Shown here: positions 25,801 to 34,045 of the stretch, piece after piece
Layout of the letters: the number at the start of each line of letters is the position of its first letter
Numbering within the stretch: the stretch's first letter is position 1
Source of the DNA: Flavobacterium sp. ASV13
Lineage (GTDB): Bacteria > Bacteroidota > Bacteroidia > Flavobacteriales > Flavobacteriaceae
DNA: 64,000 bases
Direction of reading: 5' to 3'
Assembly: GCF_000745775.1 (NCBI RefSeq)
Contig: NZ_JQJY01000001.1
Span: 310,001 to 374,000 of the forward strand
The notes under the pieces: model-generated
Seen by the model: the letters and a program-made list of their open reading frames with translations, nothing else
The model's database searches: none
Told to the model about the DNA's origin: nothing
Position numbers and translations under genes: made by a program

Positions 25801-26439
25801 ATGAAAACAGCTCCATACATTATCGCATTTTCCTCCCTTATATTGATTCAGTGTTCAAGCAGCAGGATCATCAGCTCTTATGTATCGCCACAGGAGATAA
25901 ATCTTGAAAAAGGAAAAATTATAGTGGCAGCATTGGCAAAAGAATCGGATTATGAGCTGCAGAAAAAAATGGAAAATCATTTGGCTGATGATTTATGCAA
26001 TCTGGGCTATAATGCGGTGTGCTATACTGATCTTTCCGATTTAAGCGCTTCCAATATCCAGAATGAAAAACTTATTTTAAAAAAACTGCAGCAGGCTGGT
26101 GCAGATGCGGTATTGACTATTGTCCTGCTTAGCCATGACAAAGAAAAATATCATGTCCCTGCCAGTATGTATGGCATTACAGATCAATACAGTTACAGTC
26201 GTTTTTATCCATATTATGCAGCCATTTACAGTAAAATTTATCAGGAAGGCTATTATATAAATGATACATCATACTTTTGGGAAAGCAATTTATATAGTAT
26301 GCCTGATCAAAACCTGGTCTATTCTGTTCGTACAGAGTCCTTTAATCCTTCAAGTATTTCAAGTCTGGCGCATCAATATGGCAGATTGATAATACAGGAT
26401 ATGTTTGCAAAAAAAGTGATCAAAAATCTGAAGAAATAA
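25801..26439 (+). CDS. Putative lipoprotein of the stress island
   Basis: The 212-residue protein begins with a lipoprotein signal (APYIIAFSSLILIQCSSS). It continues with a Rossmann-like pattern (GKIIVAALAKESDYELQKKMENHLADDL), which resembles envelope lipoproteins of the DUF4136/GNA1162 kind. The middle is Tyr-rich (YGITDQYSYSRFYPYYAAIYSKIYQ). No catalytic motif is visible. It has its own promoter with a CRP/FNR-like dyad and converges on the LOG gene. Confidence 0.6.
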   Translation: MKTAPYIIAFSSLILIQCSSSRIISSYVSPQEINLEKGKIIVAALAKESDYELQKKMENHLADDLCNLGYNAVCYTDLSDLSASNIQNEKLILKKLQQAGADAVLTIVLLSHDKEKYHVPASMYGITDQYSYSRFYPYYAAIYSKIYQEGYYINDTSYFWESNLYSMPDQNLVYSVRTESFNPSSISSLAHQYGRLIIQDMFAKKVIKNLKK

Positions 26440-26458
26440 TTTTTTTGATATACCGAAG

Positions 26459-27187
26459 TCATAACCTACTGAAACATTCCTTGTTATTAAACTGAAATTT
26501 TGGCTTAAGTCCGTAACGCTTGATGCTATGCTCAATAATAAAAAGTCTTGCCTGCTCAATATCGTCCGTTACAATAAAAAGCTTTAAGTCAGCTTCATTT
26601 ATAGTCCCTTTTTCTTTCAATGAATTGATATGCTCAATGAGCTGCTTATGGTATTGGGTATTGAATATGATGATCGGAAAATTTCTGATCTTGCCTGTTT
26701 GAATCAGTGTCAAGGATTCAAAAAATTCATCCAAAGTCCCAATGCCTCCGGGCATTACAATAAAGGCAAAGGAATACTTGACCAAAAGTATCTTGCGCAC
26801 AAAAAAATGCTTTGCCTCTACCCATTTATCAAGGTAAGAATTGGGGCTCTGATCAATGGGAAGCTTAATGTTGCAGCCAACGGATTTTCCGCCGGCTTCT
26901 CTGGCTCCACGATTTGCGGCTTCCATTAAACCCGGACCGCCGCCGGTCATAATGGTAAATCCAAGCTTGGCATATTCACCAGCCGCCTGTCTGGTAAATT
27001 CGTAATAAGGATGACTTTCATTAAAACGTGCCGACCCGAAAAAAGTGATGCAGGGGCCAATTGAACGAAGCTTGCCAAAACATCTTGCCAGTTCCAGCAA
27101 AGTTGAAACGATAAATTTCAGCTCTGCAAATCTTGACTGAGGGCCATCCAAAAATTTAATTTCCGCCTTTTCATTTTGATTGATCAT
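26459..27187 (-). CDS. LOG family protein (TIGR00730 Rossmann fold)
   Basis: The 242-residue protein carries the LOG signature: GSARFNESHPYYEFTRQ, GFTIMTGGGPGLMEAANRGA and MPGGIGTLDEFFESLTL (PGGxGTxxE). Family members cleave nucleoside 5'-monophosphates to release the base (cytokinin-activating type) and were once misnamed lysine decarboxylases. The substrate in this bacterium is unknown. It is transcribed in the same direction as the two BON genes to its right, separated from them by 57 bp. Confidence 0.9.
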   Translation of the reverse strand: MINQNEKAEIKFLDGPQSRFAELKFIVSTLLELARCFGKLRSIGPCITFFGSARFNESHPYYEFTRQAAGEYAKLGFTIMTGGGPGLMEAANRGAREAGGKSVGCNIKLPIDQSPNSYLDKWVEAKHFFVRKILLVKYSFAFIVMPGGIGTLDEFFESLTLIQTGKIRNFPIIIFNTQYHKQLIEHINSLKEKGTINEADLKLFIVTDDIEQARLFIIEHSIKRYGLKPKFQFNNKECFSRL

Positions 27188-27244
27188 AATCTTTAATTTA
27201 AATTCTGAAGATTATTTGACTGTCTTGTTGCAGTCTTTTCGATT

Positions 27245-27916
27245 CTAACATAAATAAGGCTGTTCCAAATCTACTTTTAAATGATTTACGACTTTTATTA
27301 CGCCAGGAGTCTTGTAAGCAATCCTTTCAGCTTCCTCCTTTTGAAAAATGGAACCCACCGTACCGGAAAGCTGAACGGTTGCCCCGGCAACCTGAATGTC
27401 TATTTCATCCATATCAAAAGCCCAATGTCTGCGAAGCGCTTTTTCCAGAATTTCCTTTTCAGCCTGATCATAAAGTTCCCTTTTTAGTTTTATATTATTT
27501 GTAACATCTCTTACTCCTGATTGGTTTCTAATAATATCCAGGGCAGTCTCCCTTTGAAAGTTCCAGGGCACAATTCCTTCCGCTGTTACATTTCCGTTCT
27601 CGACGGTCAGACTAATTGTATTTTGTGGGACAACCAGATTTTCTTTCAGCTTTTTTACAATTTTTGCTGCAATATCCTGATCGGAAAGAACCAGAGACTT
27701 GTCAAGCTTCACTTCAATTTCATCTACAATTGCCGCCACTCCCTTGATTTTTTTTGCAGCATGCAATGCCTCGGTTTTCTTTATCAGGTTATCCACTATC
27801 CCATTAAGGGTAACAATACCTTCTTTGACAGCGACACCAATTTCGGCGGCATGAAGCATTGGTTCGAACTTCATTGCTTCCTGTATTTCCTGCTGTAATG
27901 CTTCATTGTTTTTCAT
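27245..27916 (-). CDS. Triple BON-domain protein
   Basis: The 223-residue protein has three BON repeats (about 4-70, 78-145, 150-218) with motifs IGVAVKEGIVTLNGIVD, LTVENGNVTAEGIVP and IQVAGATVQLSGTVG. It is closely related to the neighbour at 27941-28600 (24 bp upstream) and to the protein at 22553. The pair is very likely co-transcribed. No signal peptide is visible. Confidence 0.9.
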   Translation of the reverse strand: MKNNEALQQEIQEAMKFEPMLHAAEIGVAVKEGIVTLNGIVDNLIKKTEALHAAKKIKGVAAIVDEIEVKLDKSLVLSDQDIAAKIVKKLKENLVVPQNTISLTVENGNVTAEGIVPWNFQRETALDIIRNQSGVRDVTNNIKLKRELYDQAEKEILEKALRRHWAFDMDEIDIQVAGATVQLSGTVGSIFQKEEAERIAYKTPGVIKVVNHLKVDLEQPYLC

Positions 27917-27940
27917 AACTTTAAATTTTTATTATCCATT

Positions 27941-28600
27941 TCAGTTAAACTCCACCAAAAGTTCATTATCCACAAAGCAGACTCCGGGTGTATTCCAGGC
28001 AATTCTCTCTGCTTCTTCTTTTTCGAAAAGCGAGTCAACAATTCCGCTCAAAAAGATTGTCTTTCCATCTACTCTGACTTTGATGTTATCGACATCCAAG
28101 AGCCAGCTGTGGCGCAGCGCCTTTTCAACAATTTCTTTCTCAATTTCATTTTTGATCTCAGCTTCTATTTTGATCTCATCAATAACACCCCTCACTCCAT
28201 TAAGATAGCGGATTGCTTCATCAGCTGCTTTTCTTTGGAAATTCCAGTGTAAGATTCCTTTCAGAGTAACCCAGCCGTCTTTTACTGTAATTGTTAATCT
28301 ATGGTTTGGGACTGCCCAGTTTTCCTTTAGGGTTTTAATGACTAAATCTGTTATCTCCTTGTCACTTCTAATATCTGATGTAAACAAATCAACTTTTACA
28401 TTATTAACCACATCCCTAACCCCTGGAATTTTTTTAACAACATGTTCCGCTTCCTTTTTCTGAGCATAGGTATCTACAGTCCCTCCCAGATCAACTGCAC
28501 CTTCGTTGACATGCACATCAATTTCAGTACTATGTAAAATAGGCTCCCATTTTAGGGCTTCTTTTACTTCTTTTCTTAAAATGTCATTATTCTTTTTCAT
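27941..28600 (-). CDS. Triple BON-domain protein
   Basis: The 219-residue protein is organised like its neighbour, with BON motifs IDVHVNEGAVDLGGTVD, ITVKDGWVTLKGILH and VRVDGKTIFLSGIVD. It is the first gene of the minus-strand BON pair, and the region upstream (28708-28741) holds two TGA-N6-TCA dyads. Three tandem-BON proteins in one island suggest functional layering or gene amplification within the cassette. Confidence 0.9.
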   Translation of the reverse strand: MKKNNDILRKEVKEALKWEPILHSTEIDVHVNEGAVDLGGTVDTYAQKKEAEHVVKKIPGVRDVVNNVKVDLFTSDIRSDKEITDLVIKTLKENWAVPNHRLTITVKDGWVTLKGILHWNFQRKAADEAIRYLNGVRGVIDEIKIEAEIKNEIEKEIVEKALRHSWLLDVDNIKVRVDGKTIFLSGIVDSLFEKEEAERIAWNTPGVCFVDNELLVEFN

Positions 28601-28707
28601 GGCGCTTTTTAGTTTAAAAAATTAATTCAGTGCTGCAGATCAAACCTCTACAGCAAACCTCCTGTTTGTGATAAAACAAAATTGATTAAAGAATACGGGG
28701 AAAAAAA

Positions 28708-28741
28708 TGATGTACATCAATCTCAAAAATGACCTGAATCA
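28708..28741. promoter_or_regulatory. Two CRP/FNR-like boxes upstream of the BON gene pair
   Basis: TGATGTACATCA (28708-28719) is a perfect palindrome. TGACCTGAATCA (28730-28741) follows with centres 22 bp apart, about two helical turns. They lie 108-141 bp upstream of the BON start codon at 28600. Confidence 0.6.
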
Positions 28742-29015
28742 TTATTGGAATTGTTACTTTTTTTTTACCACAAAAAGTTAACACGGTTCTTTAATTTTTT
28801 GGAAATTCTAAGTTTTAGTCAAAATCTTAGCACAACGAATTATAAAAGCAGAAATTCACCTAAAGAATAATCAAAGAGATCAAAATACTAATAAGCAACA
28901 TGCTGTAATTGAATGCTAAACAAAAAATAGAAAATAAAAATTTAGAATCATTCTAATGCAATTGCTCTAAAACGGAAGGTATTTTGAGTTAAATTTACTT
29001 GGAAAAAAGATTGAA
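28742..29015. other. Intergenic stretch with a short dispersed repeat
   Basis: A T-run followed by ACCACAAAAAGTTAA (28758-28782) matches a short repeat also found at 33759, 51072, 56803 and 62314. The rest is AT-rich sequence in which I see no gene. Confidence 0.4.
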
Positions 29016-29417
29016 ATGAATGTCATTGATAAAGAGCTCTTAGAAGGCACACTTAAAAACATTGATAAAAAAATTGACCGGCTAAACAATCAAAAAATAA
29101 CAGCTTTCTTTGAATCGCTGGCGTTAGACAAGAGAAATGATATTAGCAAGGACTATCTGAATTGGGAAAATATACTGATAATGGTTCCCAGCCGCAGTAT
29201 TTTGAATGAAGTAATAAAATATAAAGACTTAATATCACGGATTTCTTTTATAACAAATCCAAATGCAGTAGAAATTCATATTTATGATTTCAATGATTGG
29301 AAAAAAAGCACCAAGAATAAAACAAAATTTCAAATTAGGGAATTGCTGAAAACAAATTTTGGAGGTACCGAAAAAATCGCTGAAAAGCGTGACTGGGTTA
29401 AACTGTTATTCAAATAA
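29016..29417 (+). CDS. Hypothetical protein
   Basis: This 133-residue protein is unknown to me. It is charged and predicted soluble, with an N-terminal helix (LLEGTLKNIDKKIDRLNNQKI) and a middle part that looks like alternating strands (NILIMVPSRSIL, RISFITNPNAVEIHIYDF). It ends 2 bp before the VIT1-like transporter gene, so the two are translationally linked and it may act with that transporter. Confidence 0.6.
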   Translation: MNVIDKELLEGTLKNIDKKIDRLNNQKITAFFESLALDKRNDISKDYLNWENILIMVPSRSILNEVIKYKDLISRISFITNPNAVEIHIYDFNDWKKSTKNKTKFQIRELLKTNFGGTEKIAEKRDWVKLLFK

Positions 29418-29419
29418 AA

Positions 29420-30109
29420 ATGCACGTAGAAAACCATTTCATCAATAGAAGCGGCTGGTTAAGGGCAGCGGTCCTTGGAGCTAATGACGGGATTTTATCC
29501 ACTACCAGTTTAGCAATCGGCGTGGCTGCCGCCAGTGTTTCTAGAGAACCAATTTTGCTGGCATCAGTCGCAGGGCTGGTTGCTGGTGCACTTTCAATGG
29601 CTGCTGGTGAATACGTATCGGTAAGTTCTCAATCTGATATTGAGACGGCAGATTTAAAAAGAGAAAAAAAGGCGCTTGAAAACCTGCCGGAGGAAGAACT
29701 GGAAGAACTAACGGATATTTATATTCAAAGAGGATTAAATAAAGAATTAGCCCGACAGGTTGCCGTCGAATTAACAGCTCATGATGCACTTGGAACCCAT
29801 TCAAGAGATGAACTCGGCATTAATGAAATAACGCAGGCCAATCCGCTTATGGCTGCTTTTGCATCAGCAATATCTTTTACCATCGGAGGATTATTACCGC
29901 TCTTGGTAGCCATTTTCGCTCCTATAAAGCAAATGGTCTTTTATCAATATGGGTTTTCAATTGTATTCCTTGCATTTTCCGGCTTTTTAGCTGCACAGGC
30001 AGGAGGTTCAAAAATATTTACCGCAGTTCTTCGTATTTGTATCTGGGGAACTTTTGCAATGGTGATGTCAGCATTGGTAGGTTATATCTTTGGTGTTCAG
30101 ACCTCATAA
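29420..30109 (+). CDS. VIT1/CCC1-type membrane transporter
   Basis: The 229-residue membrane protein matches the VIT family (ferrous iron or manganese export or sequestration). The first helix region reads GWLRAAVLGANDGILSTTSLAIGVAAA, followed by GLVAGALSMAAGEYVSVSSQSDIETADL with the conserved Gly/Asp/Glu residues. A charged cytosolic metal-binding loop (KREKKALENLPEEELEEL) and three C-terminal helices complete it. It likely moves Fe2+ or Mn2+ out of the cytoplasm, which fits an oxygen and redox stress island. Confidence 0.9.
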   Translation: MHVENHFINRSGWLRAAVLGANDGILSTTSLAIGVAAASVSREPILLASVAGLVAGALSMAAGEYVSVSSQSDIETADLKREKKALENLPEEELEELTDIYIQRGLNKELARQVAVELTAHDALGTHSRDELGINEITQANPLMAAFASAISFTIGGLLPLLVAIFAPIKQMVFYQYGFSIVFLAFSGFLAAQAGGSKIFTAVLRICIWGTFAMVMSALVGYIFGVQTS

Positions 30110-30222
30110 GATAGAATGTGCTTTTTAACTAATTAAAAAATTAATTCAATCTTAAGCAATAAAAGAAAATAAGACCACTAACAATCCGTTATTTCGTAAA
30201 TATCTAAAAACTAAACTCTGAA

Positions 30223-30660
30223 ATGAAGCTCATTAGCCTGTTCCTTTTATTAACAACAGCAATTACCATAAACTGGGAACCTGATTTTAATAATGCTAAA
30301 AAAATTGCAAAGGAAAAACACGAATTGATTCTATTGAACTTCTCCGGCTCAGACTGGTGCGGTCCATGTATAGTAACACGTAGAGACTATTTTGAAAGTG
30401 AAGTTTTTACTGCCATGGCCAATGAAAATCTAGTACTGGTTAATGCTGATTTTCCAAGAAAAAAGAAAAACATTGGAACTCCTGAGCAGGTTAAACGAAA
30501 CGAAGATTTAGCAGAAATTTATAATAAAGACGGAAGTTTTCCTTTAACACTTCTTTTGGATGCTGATGGCAAAGTAATCAAAACCTGGCATGGAAAACCA
30601 GAAACTACTCCTGAACAATGGACTGCCGAAATAAAAGCGATCTGTGACAGCCGAAAATAA
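30223..30660 (+). CDS. Exported thioredoxin-fold protein
   Basis: The 145-residue protein has a signal peptide (MKLISLFLLLTTAITI) and a thioredoxin fold with active site SDWCGPCIVTRRDYF (CGPC). It resembles periplasmic DUF255/Thioredoxin_7 oxidoreductases. It opens a tight operon with apbE, a DUF4266 lipoprotein and a DUF3570 outer-membrane protein, suggesting that it keeps cysteines of those envelope proteins reduced or acts in a flavin-based electron route. Confidence 0.85.
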   Translation: MKLISLFLLLTTAITINWEPDFNNAKKIAKEKHELILLNFSGSDWCGPCIVTRRDYFESEVFTAMANENLVLVNADFPRKKKNIGTPEQVKRNEDLAEIYNKDGSFPLTLLLDADGKVIKTWHGKPETTPEQWTAEIKAICDSRK

Positions 30661-31594
30661 CATATTACACAAAAAAAAATATTCGCAATCCCTGAAACTC
30701 ATGGGGAACAACTTTACTATAACAGTTGTTGCTGAAAATGAAAAAGTTGCAAATGAATATATCAATCTGGCTATTGAAGAAATCAGACGGATTGAAAAAC
30801 TTTTAACTACCTATAAAGAGGACAGCCAAACCAATCTGATTAACGAAAATGCAGGAATCAAGCCTGTCAAAGTAGATTTGGAAGTTTTTAATCTTATCGA
30901 AAGATCTATGGGAATTTCGAAAATTACACAGGGAGCATTTGACATTTCGTATGGAAGCATTGACAAAAATTTATGGAATTTTGACAAATCCATGACTAAA
31001 TTACCAGATGCCGAAACAGCATTAAAAATGGTATATCTCATTGATTATCGAAATATTATCCTTGATAGAGAAAACACAACCGTCTTTTTAAAAGAAAAAG
31101 GAATGCGTATTGGTTTTGGAGGTATCGGAAAAGGATATGCCGCAGAAATGGCAAAGCAGATTCTTATAAAACATAATGTACAAAGCGGTATTATTAATGC
31201 CAGCGGAGATCTTTGCGCATGGGGACTGCAACCGAACGGTAAAAAATGGACAATAGGTGTGGCTAATCCTGATGCGCCAAATGCGGCATTTTCGTTTATG
31301 GAAATATCCAATAAAGCAGTGGCAACATCAGGCAACTATGAAAAATTCGTGACCATTAACGGAAAAAAATATTCGCATACCATTGATCCAAAAACAGGAC
31401 TCCCGATAACAGGAATAAAAAGCGTCACCATTATCTCCTCAAATGCAGAATTTGCAGATGCAATGGCAACTCCAATTGCGGTTATGGGAATTAAAGCAGG
31501 CTTGTTTTTAATAGATCAGATTCCTGATTTATACTGCATAATAATTGATGACAATAATAAAATTTACACATCCAAAAACATCCGTCTAAAATGA
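30644..31594 (+). CDS. apbE: FAD:protein FMN transferase (ApbE family)
   Basis: The 316-residue enzyme covalently attaches FMN to Ser/Thr of target proteins. Visible signatures are MGNNFTITVVAEN near the start, FDISYGSIDKNLWNF, GFGGIGKGYAAEMA, GIINASGDLCAWG and KYSHTIDPKTGLPITG. Translation probably begins at the GTG at 30644, which overlaps the thioredoxin gene by 17 bp and lacks a clear signal peptide. No obvious flavinylation target (DxxTGAT-type FMN-bind domain) is seen nearby, so the substrate may lie elsewhere. Confidence 0.92.
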   Translation: MTAENNILHKKKYSQSLKLMGNNFTITVVAENEKVANEYINLAIEEIRRIEKLLTTYKEDSQTNLINENAGIKPVKVDLEVFNLIERSMGISKITQGAFDISYGSIDKNLWNFDKSMTKLPDAETALKMVYLIDYRNIILDRENTTVFLKEKGMRIGFGGIGKGYAAEMAKQILIKHNVQSGIINASGDLCAWGLQPNGKKWTIGVANPDAPNAAFSFMEISNKAVATSGNYEKFVTINGKKYSHTIDPKTGLPITGIKSVTIISSNAEFADAMATPIAVMGIKAGLFLIDQIPDLYCIIIDDNNKIYTSKNIRLK

Positions 31595-31824
31595 AAAAGC
31601 CAAAGCAAAAAATTCTCGTATTGTTATGCAGTACTGCTCTTGCCGGCCTGCAGCTTACCTCCTGCACTTCGGTTAAGGAATACCAAAAGGGGAAACTCAA
31701 CGATTCTGAAATGGTGCTTTCTAACAGGAAAATCGAAAAAACGGAACTTAGTTTCCAATCCTACCGTGAAGGAGCTTCCGGGGCGAATTCAGGAAAAAGT
31801 GGTGGTGGCTGCGGTTGTAACTAA
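31591..31824 (+). CDS. DUF4266-type small lipoprotein
   Basis: The 77-residue protein has a lipoprotein signal (VLLCSTALAGLQLTSC). Typical DUF4266 features follow: VKEYQKGKLNDSEMVLSNRKIEKTE and a Gly/Cys-rich end SGGGCGCN. Its ATG overlaps the apbE stop by 4 bp. The terminal CGC could be a metal site or be redox-active with the operon's thioredoxin. Confidence 0.85.
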   Translation: MKKPKQKILVLLCSTALAGLQLTSCTSVKEYQKGKLNDSEMVLSNRKIEKTELSFQSYREGASGANSGKSGGGCGCN

Positions 31825-31841
31825 TTTTCATACTATAAAAA

Positions 31842-33026
31842 ATGAAAAGAATATTCATAACAGGATTTGCTTTATTGGCATTATTTCAGACAAGGGCGCA
31901 AAATGTTCCCACCGATTCTACCAGTTATAAAAGCAAAAAATTAAAATTGGAAGAAGTTAATCTAGTTTCGAGCTATTATAAACAAGATGGAGATAATTCA
32001 GCCGTTACGGGCGGAATTGGTTCTGAACATTTAACCGATATTGCAAACACGATCGATGTTAAACTGGTAAAGTACGGCGAAACCGGAATCAAACATACTT
32101 TTGATATAGAAGCCGGAATTGATCATTATACCTCCGCGTCGTCAGATATGATTGATTTGAGTGCGAATTCATCTGCTTCTTCATCTGATAACAGATTTTA
32201 TCCTTCATTGACTTATTTAAGAGAAAATGAAGAAAAAGGAAGAACCTATGTCTTTGGGATTTCATCATCAACCGAGTTTGATTATCAGTCTTTTGGAGGA
32301 AATATTGCTTTCTCGCAAAAAACAAAAGACAAGAACGGGGAATTTACCGCTAAATTCCAAACTTATATTGATCAGCTTAAATTAATTGAACCCATTGAAC
32401 TCCGTACACCAGGAAACGAAGGGTATGATAGTGCCAACAGAAACACTTTTGCCGGAACTTTAAGTTACTCACAGGTGGTAAACAAAAATCTGCAGGTGAT
32501 AATCGTAGGTGATGTTATCAGCCAAAACGGATATTTAAGCCTCCCTTTTCACAGGGTATATTTTACTGATGGGTCTGTTCATCAGGAGAAAATGCCTGAT
32601 ACTAGACTTAAAATTCCACTGGGAATAAGAGCGAGTTATTTCTTTAGTGATAATGTGATTATCCGCGCTTATTATAGATATTATACAGACGACTGGAGCC
32701 TGAAAGCACATACTGCTGATCTGGAGATTCCTGTAAAATTAACTCAGGCATTTTCATTGAGCCCTTTTTATAGGTATTATACCCAAAGTGGAACCAAGTA
32801 TTTCAAACCTTACGGCGAACATACTGCAGCCGATGAATTCTATACCAGCAACTATGATTTATCAAAGTTTGACAGCAGTTTCTTTGGAATGGGAATGAAA
32901 TTTACTCCTCCAAACGGTATATTTGGTTTAAAACACTGGAACACTCTAGAAATACGCTATGGTCATTATACCAGAACCACTAATATGACTTCTGATATTA
33001 TCTCCATTAATATAAAATATAAATAG
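31842..33026 (+). CDS. DUF3570 outer-membrane beta-barrel protein
   Basis: The 394-residue protein begins with a signal peptide (ITGFALLALFQTRAQ). It continues as alternating beta strands rich in Tyr, Phe and Thr (TYVFGISSSTEFDYQSFG, IRAYYRYYTDDWSLKAH), ending in a strand motif ISINIKYK consistent with an outer-membrane barrel. This composition and its place behind thioredoxin, ApbE and DUF4266 genes match the DUF3570 family. The operon looks like an envelope redox module, but the electron acceptor is unknown. Confidence 0.85.
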   Translation: MKRIFITGFALLALFQTRAQNVPTDSTSYKSKKLKLEEVNLVSSYYKQDGDNSAVTGGIGSEHLTDIANTIDVKLVKYGETGIKHTFDIEAGIDHYTSASSDMIDLSANSSASSSDNRFYPSLTYLRENEEKGRTYVFGISSSTEFDYQSFGGNIAFSQKTKDKNGEFTAKFQTYIDQLKLIEPIELRTPGNEGYDSANRNTFAGTLSYSQVVNKNLQVIIVGDVISQNGYLSLPFHRVYFTDGSVHQEKMPDTRLKIPLGIRASYFFSDNVIIRAYYRYYTDDWSLKAHTADLEIPVKLTQAFSLSPFYRYYTQSGTKYFKPYGEHTAADEFYTSNYDLSKFDSSFFGMGMKFTPPNGIFGLKHWNTLEIRYGHYTRTTNMTSDIISINIKYK

Positions 33027-33074
33027 TCAAAGTTAAAAAACGCCAGCATCAAGTACATTCCTATCCTAAACAAA

Positions 33075-33838
33075 TTTTGCTATATATTTTCTAAAAAGAT
33101 TTATATAATTTTAAATATTATTTGAATCAAATTCTTGCAATAATAAATCAAATAATCTTATAGATTTTAATCTAATAAATATTCTTTAGAGATTCAATTA
33201 TATTTTAAAAATAGCCTTTTTAACATTTAACCTCTACGATACATACAAACCGCTTCCTAACAAAAATTCAAAATAATTATCTTACAAATTCACTTGAAAA
33301 TAAGCCAATTTCTTTAAATCATTCATAAAATGATTTGTAAATTGTTCAGTGAGGGTCACTCTTAAAAAAAAGTTAAAACGAGAGTTTTAGCTTTTTTTTT
33401 GGCCTTTTTGATTTGATTTAACCCACTTTAACCTATAAATATTAACGGTTTGTAAATCCAGTTAAGTTAACTCTACAGTACACAAACCATCTTTAAAACT
33501 CTGTAAACATTGACATTACAAAAAACCATTGCCTTCATCTTAACATTAATTTAAGTTTATGGAAATTGAAGAAGAAAAATATAGAGGAAAAATTACGCCT
33601 AAAAAAGCTCAAAAAATACTTAGCGATGAAGGAAAGAATGTTACTCTGGAAGAAGCAGAAGAGATTTTAGAATTTCTACAAAAAATCGCATATGTTCAAG
33701 TAAGAAAATCTCTAAACAAAAAAGATTAAGATATGTAATCCAAAAATTGGACTTGATTCTTTTTGCCATAAAAAGCTGTCGAAAGATGCAATATAAACAG
33801 AGTATTAATTTGAATTGGATGCAGAATCGGTGCATTTA
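33075..33838 (+). repeat. att-like repeat copy B with left arm, core, right arm and small ORF
   Basis: The order is as follows. A 9-bp inverted repeat ATTATTTGA/TCAAATAAT lies at 33117-33125 and 33148-33156. The left arm (TACGATACATACAAACCGCTTCC ... GGTTTGTAAATTG-like, 33236-33350) leads to core GGTCACTCTTAAAAAAAAG (33354), a terminator hairpin with an AAG/CTT variant, and the right arm with GGTTTGTAAATCC. The small ORF (33559) and TGCAGAATCGGTGCATTTA (33820-33838) close it. It matches copy F along almost its whole ~760 bp. It marks the right end of cassette 1 and the left end of cassette 2. Confidence 0.75.
33559..33729 (+). CDS. Small repeat-associated protein (56 aa)
   Basis: ATG 33559 to TAA 33727-33729 encodes 56 residues. 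There is an acidic start, KITPKKAQKILSDEGKNV, and TLEEAEEILEFLQKIAYV. Homologues with the same block lie at 50517 and 62116, each placed directly after the right arm of an att-like repeat. The helix-rich, charged sequence could be a DNA-binding or protein-binding helical bundle. Its fixed position beside the junction would suit a recombination directionality or accessory factor, but that is inference. Residue-level conservation shows that the ORF is real. Confidence 0.6.
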   Translation: MEIEEEKYRGKITPKKAQKILSDEGKNVTLEEAEEILEFLQKIAYVQVRKSLNKKD

Positions 33839-34045
33839 ATTTAAAGTACAAATCAAGACACTGAATAATTGCTAATTATAAGCTTAAGTTCATATCATTA
33901 CTACATCAAAAACTGTCTGAGCTATTATGAATCAGATACTATATGAACTGAAAAACCTCTAAAATCACTTGATTTTAGAGGTCCATAATTTAACTTGAAA
34001 TAAGTAGCTTAAACTATTGTAGTATCCTCAGCTATCTTTCACTAT
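33839..34045. other. Cassette 2 left intergenic region
   Basis: AT-rich sequence without a gene, apart from the SDR terminator listed separately. Confidence 0.4.
33950..33985 (-). terminator. Terminator of the minus-strand SDR gene
   Basis: The 11-bp stem CCTCTAAAATC / GATTTTAGAGG (33956-33966 with 33971-33981) has a 4-nt loop. On the minus strand it is followed by a T-run. Confidence 0.8.

Noticed and set aside
26630..26929. 99-residue plus-strand ORF inside the LOG gene
   Set aside because: It is the antisense shadow of the LOG gene, which has intact signature motifs on the minus strand.
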